DNA of 64,000 nucleotides from Aldehydirespirator sp028819505 (GTDB taxonomy: Bacteria; Actinomycetota; Acidimicrobiia; Acidimicrobiales; Aldehydirespiratoraceae), in the NCBI GenBank assembly GCA_965207755.1, contig OZ242297.1, positions 3,348,001 to 3,412,000 of the forward strand. Direction: 5' to 3'. The notes under the pieces are model-generated. The model had not been told where the DNA came from, made no database searches, and worked only from the letters and a program-made list of their open reading frames with translations. The position numbers were made by a program, and so were the translations under genes. Every line of letters starts with the position of its first letter. Within the stretch, counting starts at the first letter, position 1. This document shows positions 16,200 through 26,793 of the stretch, piece by piece.

Positions 16200-16270
16200 G
16201 ACCCAACGCTACCGGCGACGGGCTTCGTAGGCTCGGTTCGATGATGACCGCTTGGGGAGTCATGCACTCC

Positions 16271-18271
16271 ATGGCGGCCGACCGCTCCGGGCTCAAGGGC
16301 AAGACGATCACGGCCGACACCCGGCGCCGGGTCTGGGGCTTCGCCCGCCCCTACCGGGCCTGGATCTTCGCCTTCATCGCCACCACCGTCGCATCCACGT
16401 TCCTGGGGCTGCTGCCCCCGCTCGTCATCCGGGAGATATTCGACGCCGCCATCGCCGAGGGCGACGGCAGCTACCTGGACGTCCTGTTCGCCGTGCTGAT
16501 CGCGGCGGCCGCGGGCGAGGCGCTGCTGTCGCTGGCGGGCCGCAGGCTCAGCTCCGGCATCGGAGAGGGCCTGATCCTCGACCTGCGGCTGCGGCTGTTC
16601 GACCACGTGCAGCGCATGCCGCTGGCGTTCTTCACCCGCACCCAGACCGGCACGCTGGTGAGCCGGCTCAACAACGACGTGATCGGGGCGCAACGGGCCT
16701 TCACGGGCACGCTCGGCACGGTGGTGGCCAACGTCATCACCCTGGTCGCCACGCTGATCGCCATGTTCGTGCTGGAGTGGCGCCTCACCCTGCTGGCGGT
16801 GGCGATCCTGCCGGTGTTCGTGCTGCCGGCGAGGCGGGTGGGCCGGGGCCTGCAGGCCATCACCCGGGAGGGCATGAACCTGAACGCCTCGATGAACAAC
16901 ACCATGACCGAGCGGTTCAACGTGGCCGGAGCGCTGCTGGTGAAGCTGTTCGGCCGCCACGACGACGAGGCCGCCGACTTCTCCGACCGGGCCGGGCGGG
17001 TGCGCGACATCGGGGTCCGCAGCGCCCTGTACTCGCAGGCGTTCCTGATCGCGCTCACCCTGGTGGGGGCGGTCGGGACGGCCATCGTCTACTGGCTGGG
17101 CGGCCATCTCGCCATCGACGGCACGCTCAGTGCGGGCACGCTGGTGGCGCTGGGCCTGTACACGGTGCGGATCTACGTGCCCCTGACCAGCCTGTCCAAC
17201 GCCCGGGTGGACGTGATGTCGGCGTTCGTGAGCTTCGAGCGGGTGTTCGAGGTGATCGACACCCCCAACCCGATCACCGACTCCGGTGACGCCCGCGATC
17301 TGACGCAACCCGAGGGGCGGGTCGAGTTCCGGGGCGTGAGTTTCGCCTACCCGGCGGCCGACGACACCCCCGAGTCGCTGGGCGTGGCCGCAGCCGGCTT
17401 CGAGGACGGCTCAGCGGCGGCCGGCCGGACTCGCGGATCGCCGGACGCGTCCGCGGTCGACTCCCACGACGGCGCTGCGGGGGCCGTCGAGGTGCTGTCC
17501 GGCATCGATCTGGACATCGACCCGGGCCGGATGGTGGCGGTGGTCGGTCCGTCGGGCTCGGGCAAGACCACGCTGGTGTCTCTGGTGCCCCGCCTGTATG
17601 ACGTGACGGAGGGCGCTGTGCTGGTCGACGGCGCCGACGTGCGCCTCCTCACCCAGGCGTCGCTGCGGGCCGCCATCGGCACCGTCACCCAGGACCCGCA
17701 CCTGTTCCACGACACGGTGGCCTCCAACTTGCGCTACGCCCGGCCCGGCGCCACGGACGGCCGGCTGGTGGAGGCCTGCCGGGCCGCCCGCATCCACGAC
17801 GTGATCGCGGCCCTGCCCGACGGCTACGACACGGTGGTCGGAGAGCGGGGCTACCGGCTGTCGGGCGGCGAGAAGCAGCGGCTGGCCATCGCCCGGATGC
17901 TGCTCAAGGACCCCGCCATAGTCATCCTCGACGAGGCCACCTCGCATCTCGACACCGAGAACGAGGCCCTGGTGCAGGAGGCCCTGACCGAGGCTCTGCG
18001 GGGCCGCACGTCGCTGGTGGTGGCCCACCGCCTGTCCACCATCGTCGACGCGGACCTGATCGTCGTGCTCGACGACGGCGTGATCACCGAGTCGGGCACC
18101 CACGACGGGCTCCGCCTCGCCGGGGGCCTCTACGCCGAACTGTACGAGGGCCTGCTGCGGGCCGAGGTCGCCGCGACGGCGGATCCGGCCGAGACAGCCG
18201 AGGCCGCCGGACAGGCCGGACCGGCCGAGGTCACTGAGACAGCCGAGGCCGCCGGACAGGCCGTGCCGTGA
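16271..18271 (+). CDS. ABC exporter half-transporter (TMD-NBD fusion)
   Basis: Homodimer-type exporter: six-helix membrane domain (about residues 25-315) followed by an ATPase with Walker A GPSGSGKTT, Q loop TQDPHLF, signature LSGGEKQR, Walker B AIVILDEATSHLD and switch HRLST. A ~45-residue Gly/Ala insertion precedes the first strand of the ATPase. The C-terminal tail repeats AEAAGQA. GGGGAG lies 11 nt before the ATG at 16271; an ATG at 16241 in frame is the alternative start. Divergent from pncB, and the stop overlaps the xseA start. The cargo (drug, lipid or peptide) is unknown. Confidence 0.9.
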   Translation: MAADRSGLKGKTITADTRRRVWGFARPYRAWIFAFIATTVASTFLGLLPPLVIREIFDAAIAEGDGSYLDVLFAVLIAAAAGEALLSLAGRRLSSGIGEGLILDLRLRLFDHVQRMPLAFFTRTQTGTLVSRLNNDVIGAQRAFTGTLGTVVANVITLVATLIAMFVLEWRLTLLAVAILPVFVLPARRVGRGLQAITREGMNLNASMNNTMTERFNVAGALLVKLFGRHDDEAADFSDRAGRVRDIGVRSALYSQAFLIALTLVGAVGTAIVYWLGGHLAIDGTLSAGTLVALGLYTVRIYVPLTSLSNARVDVMSAFVSFERVFEVIDTPNPITDSGDARDLTQPEGRVEFRGVSFAYPAADDTPESLGVAAAGFEDGSAAAGRTRGSPDASAVDSHDGAAGAVEVLSGIDLDIDPGRMVAVVGPSGSGKTTLVSLVPRLYDVTEGAVLVDGADVRLLTQASLRAAIGTVTQDPHLFHDTVASNLRYARPGATDGRLVEACRAARIHDVIAALPDGYDTVVGERGYRLSGGEKQRLAIARMLLKDPAIVILDEATSHLDTENEALVQEALTEALRGRTSLVVAHRLSTIVDADLIVVLDDGVITESGTHDGLRLAGGLYAELYEGLLRAEVAATADPAETAEAAGQAGPAEVTETAEAAGQAVP

Positions 18272-19689
18272 GCCCGCTGATCGGCGCGGACCAGACCCTG
18301 ACTGTGGGCGAGTTGGCCCAGGTCCTTCGCTGGACCCTGGACGAGGCCTTCGGTAGCGGGGTGTGGGTCTCCGGGGAGATCGACAGCATCACCCGGGCCC
18401 GCAGCGGTCACGTCTACTTCGACCTGGTCGAGCGCTCCGAGCACGCCAGGCCCGGCGCGCCGCCGTCGGCCTCGGTGAGCGTCGTGCTGTTCCGCGACGA
18501 CAAGGAGCGGGTCAACACCATCATCAAGCAGCACGGCGACGCCATGCGCATGGTCGACGGGGTGAGCGTGCGCATCCAGGGGATGCTCGACTTCTACGCG
18601 CCGCGGGGGCAGCTCCAGTTGCGCATGATCTCCATCGACCCGGCCCACACCCTGGGAGCGCTCGCGGCGGAACGCGAGGCACTGCTGAAGGCCCTGACCG
18701 CCGAGGGAACCCTGCGCCGCAACGCAGGCGCCGCCTTGGCGCCGGTGCCGCTGCGGGTCGGCCTGGTGACCTCGGCGGGCAGCGCCGCCCATGCCGACAT
18801 GCTGAAGGTGTTCGCTGCCAGCGGCTTCGCCTTCCAGGTGTCCGAGATCGACACTCCGGTGCAGGGCCTCGACGCGCCCGCCGGGATCGCGGCCGCGATC
18901 GGCGCGGCGGCCGGGGCCGGTGTGGACGTGGTGGTGCTGGCCAGAGGCGGTGGCAGCCGCACCGACCTGGTCGCGTTCGACCACGAGCTGGTGGCCAGGG
19001 CCATCGCGATGTGCGAGCGCCCTGTGTTCACCGGCATAGGCCACGAGACCGATCGCAGCGTGGCCGACGAGACCGCTCACACCGCCTGCTCGACCCCGAC
19101 AGCCGCGGCCCGGGCCGTGGTGCAGCGGGTGGAGGGCTGGCTGGTGCAACTCGACTCCACCGCTCGCAGGATCGAGGTGTGCGGCCGCCGTGCCCTGGCC
19201 GCGGCCGGGAGCCGGACCGGCAACGCCGCCGACGATGTGGCCCAGCAGGCGCGGGCCGCGGCGCGGCGGGCCGGCCGCAGCCTCGACGACGACGCCCGGC
19301 GACTCGCCCGCACGGGACGCGCCGCCACATCCCTCGCCGGGCGCCGGGTGGCTGCGGTCACCCACCGGCTGTCGGTGGCCGGACCCGCAGCCGAGCGCAG
19401 GGCCAGCAGCCGTCTCGATCGGGCCTCGGCCCGGCTGTCGGTGGCCGGCCGCCACGAGATCCGCCACGCCCAACGTCAGCTGGACGCCATCGCCACCAGG
19501 GTCCGGGCCCTCGACCCGGCCCTGATCCTGCGCCGGGGGTGGTCGATGACCCGGCGCGATGACGGAGCGCTGGTGCGGTCGGTGCGTGACGTATCGCCCG
19601 GCGACGGCATCGTCACCCACCTAAGCGACGGCACGCTGGACAGTACGATTCGCGCCCGGCAGAGGCCGAGCGAGGATCCGAGCCCATGA
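18268..19689 (+). CDS. xseA: Exodeoxyribonuclease VII large subunit
   Basis: Degrades single-stranded DNA in complex with XseB. 473 residues: an N-terminal OB-fold (VGELAQVLRWTLDEAFG, GVWVSGEIDS, SGHVYFDL), the catalytic region (VGLVTSAGSAAHADML, LARGGGSRTDLVAFD, TGIGHETDRSVADETA) and a C-terminal coiled coil with basic residues. The GTG start overlaps the ABC exporter stop (GTGA). The order xseA-xseB-prenyl synthase matches many bacterial genomes. Confidence 0.95.
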   Translation: MSPLIGADQTLTVGELAQVLRWTLDEAFGSGVWVSGEIDSITRARSGHVYFDLVERSEHARPGAPPSASVSVVLFRDDKERVNTIIKQHGDAMRMVDGVSVRIQGMLDFYAPRGQLQLRMISIDPAHTLGALAAEREALLKALTAEGTLRRNAGAALAPVPLRVGLVTSAGSAAHADMLKVFAASGFAFQVSEIDTPVQGLDAPAGIAAAIGAAAGAGVDVVVLARGGGSRTDLVAFDHELVARAIAMCERPVFTGIGHETDRSVADETAHTACSTPTAAARAVVQRVEGWLVQLDSTARRIEVCGRRALAAAGSRTGNAADDVAQQARAAARRAGRSLDDDARRLARTGRAATSLAGRRVAAVTHRLSVAGPAAERRASSRLDRASARLSVAGRHEIRHAQRQLDAIATRVRALDPALILRRGWSMTRRDDGALVRSVRDVSPGDGIVTHLSDGTLDSTIRARQRPSEDPSP

Positions 19690-19697
19690 GGATCGAC

Positions 19698-19746
19698 GAA
19701 CTTCCGTCAGCTTCCCACCTATGCGGTGGGTTCTTGACAGGAGTTC
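19698..19746. repeat. 49-bp palindromic element, divergent copy (xseA-xseB)
   Basis: Same length, ends (GAACTTC ... GAGTTC) and core (CCCACC, 5-nt loop, GGTGGG) as the copies at 23896, 34551 and 42251, but arm bases differ and largely stay paired (CGTCA with TGACAG). It starts 9 bp after the xseA stop and may affect xseB expression. Confidence 0.7.
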
Positions 19747-19792
19747 GGCCGAGCGCCTCGTAAACGAACTCATGAAGGGCGACACTGGCGCG

Positions 19793-20041
19793 ATGAGCAC
19801 CGAACAGGCCGACGGCAGCGGCAGCGGCACCGGCGCCGGGGAGCCCGGCTACGCGGCCGCCATGGCCGAACTCCAAGAGATCCTCCAAGAACTCGAAGGC
19901 GAGGACCCGGACGTCGACGTGCTGGCCACCCGGGTCGAGCGGGCCGCCACCCTCATCGAGATCTGCCGGCGCCGGATAACCAACGCCGGCACCCAGGTCG
20001 AGAAGGTGGTGGCCGCGCTCGAGTCGGACACCGAGACGTGA
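19793..20041 (+). CDS. xseB: Exodeoxyribonuclease VII small subunit
   Basis: 82 residues from the ATG at 19793, the usual XseB size. Contains YAAAMAELQEILQELEGEDPDVDVLATRVERA, split here as the helical hairpin region, and LIEICRRRI, typical of the subunit that coats the XseA coiled coil. An upstream ATG at 19721 would add 24 atypical residues running into the hairpin and is less likely. The stop overlaps the next start (GTGA). Confidence 0.9.
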   Translation: MSTEQADGSGSGTGAGEPGYAAAMAELQEILQELEGEDPDVDVLATRVERAATLIEICRRRITNAGTQVEKVVAALESDTET

Positions 20042-21090
20042 CCGTTCCCGAACCCCCCGCCGAGCTGGCAGCCATCGCGGCCAGGGTCCAGATCCGCCTC
20101 GGCGAGATCCTGGCCGCCGAGCGCGAGGAGTGGGCCGCACTGGACCCGAGCCTCGACGAGCCGCTCGGCGACCTCGCCGACATGGTCCTGGGCGGGGGGA
20201 AGCGCATACGGCCCGCCTACTGCCACTGGGGCTGGCTGGTGGGCGGCGGGGACCCGAGCGGCGACGGTGCCCTCGACGGCGGCTGCGCCCTGGAGATCCT
20301 CCACGCCTTCGCGCTGGCCCACGACGACGTGATGGACGGCTCCGACACCCGGCGGGGCGCGCCGACGGTGTGGCGAAAGTTCGTGCAGCGCCATCGCTCC
20401 AGGGAGTGGCGCGGCGAGGACCGGCGCTTCGGTGAGGCGGCTGCCGTGCTGGCGGGAGACATGGCCATGGTTCTCGCCGACCGCACCCTGGGGTGGGTGT
20501 CCCCCGAGACCCGGGCCATCTGGGACGAACTGCGCACCGAGCTCAACATGGGCCAGTACCTCGACGTGGTCGGGGGTGCCCGGGGGAGCGCCACCGCGGA
20601 CGAGGCCCGCAAGATCATCGAGCACAAGACGGCCCGCTACACGGTGGTGCGGCCGCTGCAGCTCGGCGCTGCGCTGGCCGGGCGCCCCGACCTGACCGAG
20701 CCCCTGGCCCGCCACGGCCTTCCAGTGGGCTTGGCCTTCCAGCTGCGAGACGACATCCTGGGCGCGTTCGGAGACCCGGCCGCCACCGGCAAGCCGGTCG
20801 GCGACGACCTGCGGGAAGGCAAGCCCACCCTGCTCATGGCCATGGCGAGAGCCGCCGCGGCCCCGTCGCAGCTGGCGCTCCTGGACGTGGTCGGCTCCGA
20901 GATGAGCGACGAGACGGTGGCCGAGGTCCAGCAGGCGATCGTCGACACCGGCGCCCTCGCGAGCCTCGAGAATGAGATCTCAGAACTGCTGGAAGAGGCC
21001 CTCAGCGCGCTGGAGGCGCTGCCCGACGTGCCCGCCGCCAAGGAATCACTGGCCACCGCGGCCCGCTTCGTAGCCCTCCGCCAGGCGTGA
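20038..21090 (+). CDS. Polyprenyl (geranylgeranyl/farnesyl-type) diphosphate synthase
   Basis: Makes trans-isoprenyl diphosphates from IPP and an allylic primer. 350 residues. Substrate motifs: GGGKRIRP, first aspartate-rich motif in LAHDDVMDGSDTRRG (DDxxD), and second motif FQLRDDILGAFGD. Product length cannot be fixed. Position after xseB matches the common xseA-xseB-ispA order. GTG start coupled to the xseB stop. A hairpin 24 bp after the stop probably ends the operon. Confidence 0.92.
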   Translation: MTVPEPPAELAAIAARVQIRLGEILAAEREEWAALDPSLDEPLGDLADMVLGGGKRIRPAYCHWGWLVGGGDPSGDGALDGGCALEILHAFALAHDDVMDGSDTRRGAPTVWRKFVQRHRSREWRGEDRRFGEAAAVLAGDMAMVLADRTLGWVSPETRAIWDELRTELNMGQYLDVVGGARGSATADEARKIIEHKTARYTVVRPLQLGAALAGRPDLTEPLARHGLPVGLAFQLRDDILGAFGDPAATGKPVGDDLREGKPTLLMAMARAAAAPSQLALLDVVGSEMSDETVAEVQQAIVDTGALASLENEISELLEEALSALEALPDVPAAKESLATAARFVALRQA

Positions 21091-21113
21091 ACTTCGCCGT
21101 AGGCCGAGCGGAT

Positions 21114-21148
21114 CGGAGAACAACCCCCTAGAGGCCGGGCGTTCTCCG
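21114..21148 (+). terminator. Stem-loop after the prenyl synthase gene
   Basis: Perfect 8-bp arms CGGAGAAC and GTTCTCCG with a 19-nt GC-rich loop, placed 24 bp after the stop codon. No clear T-run, so termination may be Rho-assisted. Confidence 0.5.
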
Positions 21149-21288
21149 GTGATCGTGCTGCTTGGACTTCGCCGGGGGGCGTGCCGCAGCGTCCGCTACA
21201 GTGCGGTATTATGCTATCTCATGATTATCTGATCTCGCCGTTCGGCCTCGATCAGCGGACCCTTGGCAATGATGTGATCACTACCAAG

Positions 21289-21301
21289 TACAGTCGGACT
21301 G
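21289..21301 (+). promoter_or_regulatory. Possible leaderless promoter of the toxin-antitoxin operon
   Basis: TACAGT (21289-21294) stands 6 nt before the GTG at 21301, the spacing expected if transcription starts on the GTG itself. TTGGCA lies upstream at 21263 with a long 20-bp spacer. A palindrome GTGATCAC (21274-21281) between them could be the operator. Confidence 0.4.
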
Positions 21302-21573
21302 TGGGTGAAGTTCGGCAGTACTCGGTGTCATCGTCCGGACAGATGTCCTTGCCGGCGGCAGCGCGGCATCGGTGGGATCTCGATGACGGCGGGCCGGTCG
21401 ACGTGATCGATCTCGGCTTCGCAGTGCTGACGCTCCCCCGAGGGGAGGGTCGCCGCCTCCTGAACGACCTCGTGAGCCGCGACGACCACGCTGCGTTCGT
21501 GCGCTCGCTGGACGACGACCCCGAACTCGCCACTCAACGGGACCCGCTGACGGGACCACTGCTCTTGGGGTAG
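21301..21573 (+). CDS. AbrB/SpoVT-fold DNA-binding protein of a three-gene TA unit
   Basis: 90 residues from the GTG at 21301. The swapped-hairpin motif is clear: QYSVSSSGQMSLPAAARHRWDL followed by GGPVDVIDLGFAVLTLP, as in MazE/VapB/AbrB regulators. A longer frame reaches 21211 or 21181 but the extra residues do not look like the family. It is followed 10 bp later by an RHH protein and then a PIN toxin, so it probably acts as operon repressor or as a second antitoxin. Confidence 0.75.
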   Translation: MGEVRQYSVSSSGQMSLPAAARHRWDLDDGGPVDVIDLGFAVLTLPRGEGRRLLNDLVSRDDHAAFVRSLDDDPELATQRDPLTGPLLLG

Positions 21574-21583
21574 GATGATTGGT

Positions 21584-21832
21584 ATGACTCAACCGAAGGC
21601 CAAGATCGCCATCACCATCGACCCCGATGTGCTGGATCGAGTCAGGTCGGAGGTTGAGGCCGGCCCGCTGCGGAGTGTCTCGGCCTACATCGAACACGCC
21701 GTGACGAACCAGCTCACGGCTGAAGACGACTTCGACTCAATGCTGGCCGAGATGCTCGAAGCCACCGGCGGACCGATGACCGACGAGGAGATGGCTGCGG
21801 CCTGGCGCATCCTGAACGGCAGCGGCCCTTGA
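21584..21832 (+). CDS. Ribbon-helix-helix antitoxin
   Basis: 82 residues from MTQPK; TAGGA lies 6-7 nt upstream, favouring 21584 over the ATG at 21575. The RHH core is KIAITIDPDVLDRVRSEVEA then SVSAYIEHAV, and the acidic C-terminus (DDFDSMLAEMLEATGGPMTDEE) is typical of a tail that wraps the toxin. The stop overlaps the PIN start (TTGA). Confidence 0.82.
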   Translation: MTQPKAKIAITIDPDVLDRVRSEVEAGPLRSVSAYIEHAVTNQLTAEDDFDSMLAEMLEATGGPMTDEEMAAAWRILNGSGP

Positions 21833-22206
21833 GCGGCGTCGTGCTCGACACCGGCGCGCTCATCGCGTGGGAGCGGGCTGATCGCGCGGTAACGACGCTA
21901 GTCGCTGGAGCGAGACGCAAGAAGGTGACACTCACGATCCCCGCGGGATGCGTCGCCCAGACTTGGCGTGATCCCAGGCGCCAAGCCCGGCTTGCCGCCC
22001 TCGTTAAGGATCCCAACGTTGACGTAGTCGCCATGAACGTTGTCGAGGCTCAGAAGGTCGGCCTGCTGCTGGCCGACACCGGAACATCCGACATCACCGA
22101 CGCTCACGTCGCGGTGTGCGCCCTCCGACTCGACGCGGCGGTCGTGACCAGCGACCCGGAGGACATACGGCAGCTCGGACCGGGGCTGCGGATTCACCGG
22201 GTCTGA
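21829..22206 (+). CDS. PIN-domain toxin (VapC-like ribonuclease)
   Basis: 125 residues, TTG start coupled to the antitoxin. PIN acidic residues: Asp in VVLDTGALIAWE, Glu in NVVEAQKVG, Asp in GTSDITDAHVAV and Asp in VVTSDPEDI, so the Mg site is complete. Expected to cleave tRNA or rRNA unless bound by the upstream proteins. Confidence 0.88.
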   Translation: MSGVVLDTGALIAWERADRAVTTLVAGARRKKVTLTIPAGCVAQTWRDPRRQARLAALVKDPNVDVVAMNVVEAQKVGLLLADTGTSDITDAHVAVCALRLDAAVVTSDPEDIRQLGPGLRIHRV

Positions 22207-22243
22207 GGGAGGCAGCCCGGCTGCGGAGGGCCACACTGGTGCC

Positions 22244-23854
<1,611 letters not shown>

Positions 23855-23895
23855 CGGCAGCCGATCGATTCGGCCCCCTTGTCGCCGGTCCCAGC

Positions 23896-23944
23896 GAACT
23901 TCAATGGGTTGACCACCTCATGGGTGGTCAAGTCATTGAAGTTC
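23896..23944. repeat. 49-bp palindromic element (prfC-sulfatase)
   Basis: Outer arms GAACTTCAATG/CATTGAAGTTC are perfect (11 bp) and inner arms GACCACC/GGTGGTC are perfect (7 bp), around a TCATG loop. Compared with the copies at 34551 and 42251 the inner right arm differs, and here pairing is better. Placed 41 bp after prfC and 30 bp before the sulfatase start. Confidence 0.85.
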
Positions 23945-23974
23945 GTCTTGCACGGATGCCGGTAGCGTCCGGTT

Positions 23975-25471
23975 GTGGCTGATCGGCCCAACATCCTGCT
24001 GGTCGTCTCCGACGAGGAGCGGCGCAACGACTGGCTCGACGGGGTGGTGGACCTGCCCGCCCACGAGCGGCTGCGGGCCGACGGGCTCAGCTTCGACCGC
24101 TACTTCACCCACGCCTCGCCGTGCTCGCCGTCGAGGGCCAGCCTCTACACCGGCCGATACCTGGCCGAGCACGGGGTGGTCGACAACGTCGCCTTCCCCG
24201 CCCACGCCGCGCTCGACCCGGCCATCCCGACCATCGGCGGCCTGCTGGCGGACCGGGGCTACCGGTCGAGCTATCTGGGCAAGTGGCACCTCGGCCACGA
24301 CGCCACCCCGGACATGGCCGCCCACGGCTACCTCGACTGGGAGGGCAACGACGTCCACTTCATGGGCAGCGCCTACACGGGCCGCTACTTCGACCCGATC
24401 ATCGTCGACCAGGCCATCGACTGGCTGAGCCATCGGGCCGGCGAGAACGGCGGCGGTGAGCAGCCATGGTTCCTGACCGTCGCGCTGGTCAACCCCCACG
24501 ACATCATGTGGTTCCCGGCCGACCACCTGAGCTACCAGGCGGACCATCCCAGGTTCGCCGAGTTCTTCAACGCGGTGCTGAGGATGCGCCTGGGCGATCT
24601 GCCGGTGACCCCGCCGCCCGAGGACTACCCGCGGCTGTTCGACCGGCTGCCGGAGAACTTCGCCGACGACCTCCACACCAAGCCTGAGGTGCAGCGGGCC
24701 TGGAGACACGTCCGCAACCGGGAGCACGTGGTGGGCCGCATCGAGGCAGACGACCACGACATGTGGCTGCGGGGCCTCGACTACTACGCCTGGCTTCACG
24801 TCGAGCTCGACGCCGGCCTGGCCCGCCTGCTGGACGCCCTCGACGCCCACGGCCTGTACGACGACACCGTGATCGCCTACACCTCCGACCACGGCGACGC
24901 CTGCGGGTCGCACGGGCTGCGGGCCAAACTGCCCTGCGTGTACGACGAGGTGATGGGGGTGCCGCTGATCGTCAAGGCGCCCGGCGCGCCCGGCGGAGCC
25001 CGCACCCGGGCGCTGGCCACCCACGTCGACCTGGCGGCGACGATCGCTGCGCTGGGCGGCATGGGCGTCGATGACACGCCCACCCTGTCGGGCCGGGACC
25101 TGTCGCCGGTGCTGGCCGACCCGGAGGCCTCGGTGCGCGACTTCGTGCTGTTCTCCCAGGACTCGGCCCAGTCCGACCTGATCCGCAACACCCGCTACGC
25201 GGTGCGGGGCTTCTACGACGGCGAGACCAAGTACGCCCGCTACTACGGGATCGGCGGGGGCGTCCGCCGCGACGGTGCCGCCGACGAGCACGGCAAGATC
25301 TTCGATGCGGACGCCGGCTTCGACGACCACGACCACGAGTGGTACGAGACCGGCGACGATCCCCACGAGCTGGTGAACCTGGCCAACGACCGGGGCCGGC
25401 GCAACGAGTTGCGCGCGCTGTTCCGCCGTCTGCTGGACTATGAGGCCGAGGAGCTGACGCTGACGCCATGA
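23975..25471 (+). CDS. Type I sulfatase (formylglycine-dependent)
   Basis: 498 residues, GTG start. Alkaline-phosphatase fold: N-terminal metal site RPNILLVVSDEERR, the maturation motif CSPSRA (Cys to formylglycine) in ASPCSPSRASLYTGR, GKWHLG, and the second metal site YTSDHGDACGSHG. No signal peptide, so a cytoplasmic choline-sulfatase- or alkyl/aryl-sulfatase-like role is likely. Motif SDEERR in place of DDLR-type motifs recalls choline-sulfatase relatives. Its stop overlaps the P450 start. Confidence 0.92.
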   Translation: MADRPNILLVVSDEERRNDWLDGVVDLPAHERLRADGLSFDRYFTHASPCSPSRASLYTGRYLAEHGVVDNVAFPAHAALDPAIPTIGGLLADRGYRSSYLGKWHLGHDATPDMAAHGYLDWEGNDVHFMGSAYTGRYFDPIIVDQAIDWLSHRAGENGGGEQPWFLTVALVNPHDIMWFPADHLSYQADHPRFAEFFNAVLRMRLGDLPVTPPPEDYPRLFDRLPENFADDLHTKPEVQRAWRHVRNREHVVGRIEADDHDMWLRGLDYYAWLHVELDAGLARLLDALDAHGLYDDTVIAYTSDHGDACGSHGLRAKLPCVYDEVMGVPLIVKAPGAPGGARTRALATHVDLAATIAALGGMGVDDTPTLSGRDLSPVLADPEASVRDFVLFSQDSAQSDLIRNTRYAVRGFYDGETKYARYYGIGGGVRRDGAADEHGKIFDADAGFDDHDHEWYETGDDPHELVNLANDRGRRNELRALFRRLLDYEAEELTLTP

Positions 25472-26784
25472 CCTACACGATCCCCTCGACCGATCCCTCG
25501 ACCGACCGGAGCGCCGACACCGACCGGAGCGCCGACGGCGACGGCGACGACGCCCGCGACGGTCCCAAGCCCCGGGCGCCGGTGGCCGACTGGGCCACCG
25601 ACTTCGACCATGTCGACCCCGGCTACGCGGCCCGCGCCCCGGAGATTTGGGACGAGCTGCGCCGGGAGTGCCCGGTGGCCCGCAGCGAGCGCTACGGCGG
25701 GACGTGGCTGCCGGTGCGCCACACCGACGTCTGCGCCATCGCCAAGGACACCGACACGTTCAGCTCCAACGGCGTGGTGGTGCATGACGGACGTCCCGAA
25801 ATCCCTCCCCCGGTGGGGTTCGCTCCCCCGATCACCAGCGACCCGCCGTTCCATCGCATCGCCCGCGAGTTCCTGCTGCCGGCCTTCGCCCCCAAGCCGA
25901 TAGAGGCCAGGCGGGAGTCCACCCGCGAGACCTGCCGCGAGCTGCTCGACGACCTGCTGGCCGATGTGGAGGCGGGCCGCACCGACATAGTGGACGCCGC
26001 GCTGGGCTACACCCAGCACATCCCGGTGCGGGTGATCGCCGACATGCTGGGCGTGCCCCGCTCCGACGGCGACCGGTTCCGGGTGTTCATCCACCGGATC
26101 ATGGAGCAGCCCGGCACCGCGATCACCGTCGAGTACGAGGACTCGATCGAGTTCTACCTCGACAAGCTCATCGCGCAGCGCGCCGCCGATCCCCAGGACG
26201 ACCTGATCAGCCACATGACCCACGCCACGATCGCGGGCCGGCCCTTGGAGCACGAGCACGTGCGGGGCACCTGCGCCCTGCTGATCATCGCCGGGGTGGA
26301 CACCACCTGGTCGTCCATCGGCGCCTCGCTGTGGCATCTGGCCCAGCATCCCTCCGACCGCAGGCGCTGGGTGGAGGACCCCGCGGTGCGGCCGTTCGCG
26401 GTGGAGGAGTTCCTGCGCTTCTACGCGCCGGTGACCATGGCCCGGCTGGTGGCCAAGGACGCCGAGTTCGCGGGCCGCTCGATGCAGGCCAACGACTGGG
26501 TGCTGCTGCCGTTCCCGGCCGCCAACCGCGACCCCGAGGCCTTCGAGGACGCCGGCACCTTCGTGATCGACCGGCGCCGCAACCGCCATGTCGCCTTCGG
26601 GCTCGGCATCCATCGCTGCCTGGGGTCGAACCTGGCCCGCATGGAGCTGACCGTGGCCCTGGAGGAGTGGATGGCCCGCGTCCCGGACTTCGAGCTGGCC
26701 GACCCCGAGGGCGTGAGGTGGTCGACCGGCCAGATCCGCGGCCCCCGCGAACTGCCGGTGCGGATCCTCGACGGCGCCGACTGA
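25468..26784 (+). CDS. Cytochrome P450
   Basis: 438 residues. Haem-thiolate motif FGLGIHRCLG, I-helix AGVDTT, K-helix ExxR in VEEFLRFY, and the acidic/threonine pattern of soluble bacterial P450s. The first ~35 residues are low complexity (repeated DRSAD), from a short internal DNA repeat. ATGA overlap with the sulfatase suggests the two act on one substrate, for example hydroxylation and desulfation of a sulfated organic compound; no ferredoxin gene is adjacent. Confidence 0.93.
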   Translation: MTYTIPSTDPSTDRSADTDRSADGDGDDARDGPKPRAPVADWATDFDHVDPGYAARAPEIWDELRRECPVARSERYGGTWLPVRHTDVCAIAKDTDTFSSNGVVVHDGRPEIPPPVGFAPPITSDPPFHRIAREFLLPAFAPKPIEARRESTRETCRELLDDLLADVEAGRTDIVDAALGYTQHIPVRVIADMLGVPRSDGDRFRVFIHRIMEQPGTAITVEYEDSIEFYLDKLIAQRAADPQDDLISHMTHATIAGRPLEHEHVRGTCALLIIAGVDTTWSSIGASLWHLAQHPSDRRRWVEDPAVRPFAVEEFLRFYAPVTMARLVAKDAEFAGRSMQANDWVLLPFPAANRDPEAFEDAGTFVIDRRRNRHVAFGLGIHRCLGSNLARMELTVALEEWMARVPDFELADPEGVRWSTGQIRGPRELPVRILDGAD

Positions 26785-26793
26785 GGAGCGCGC

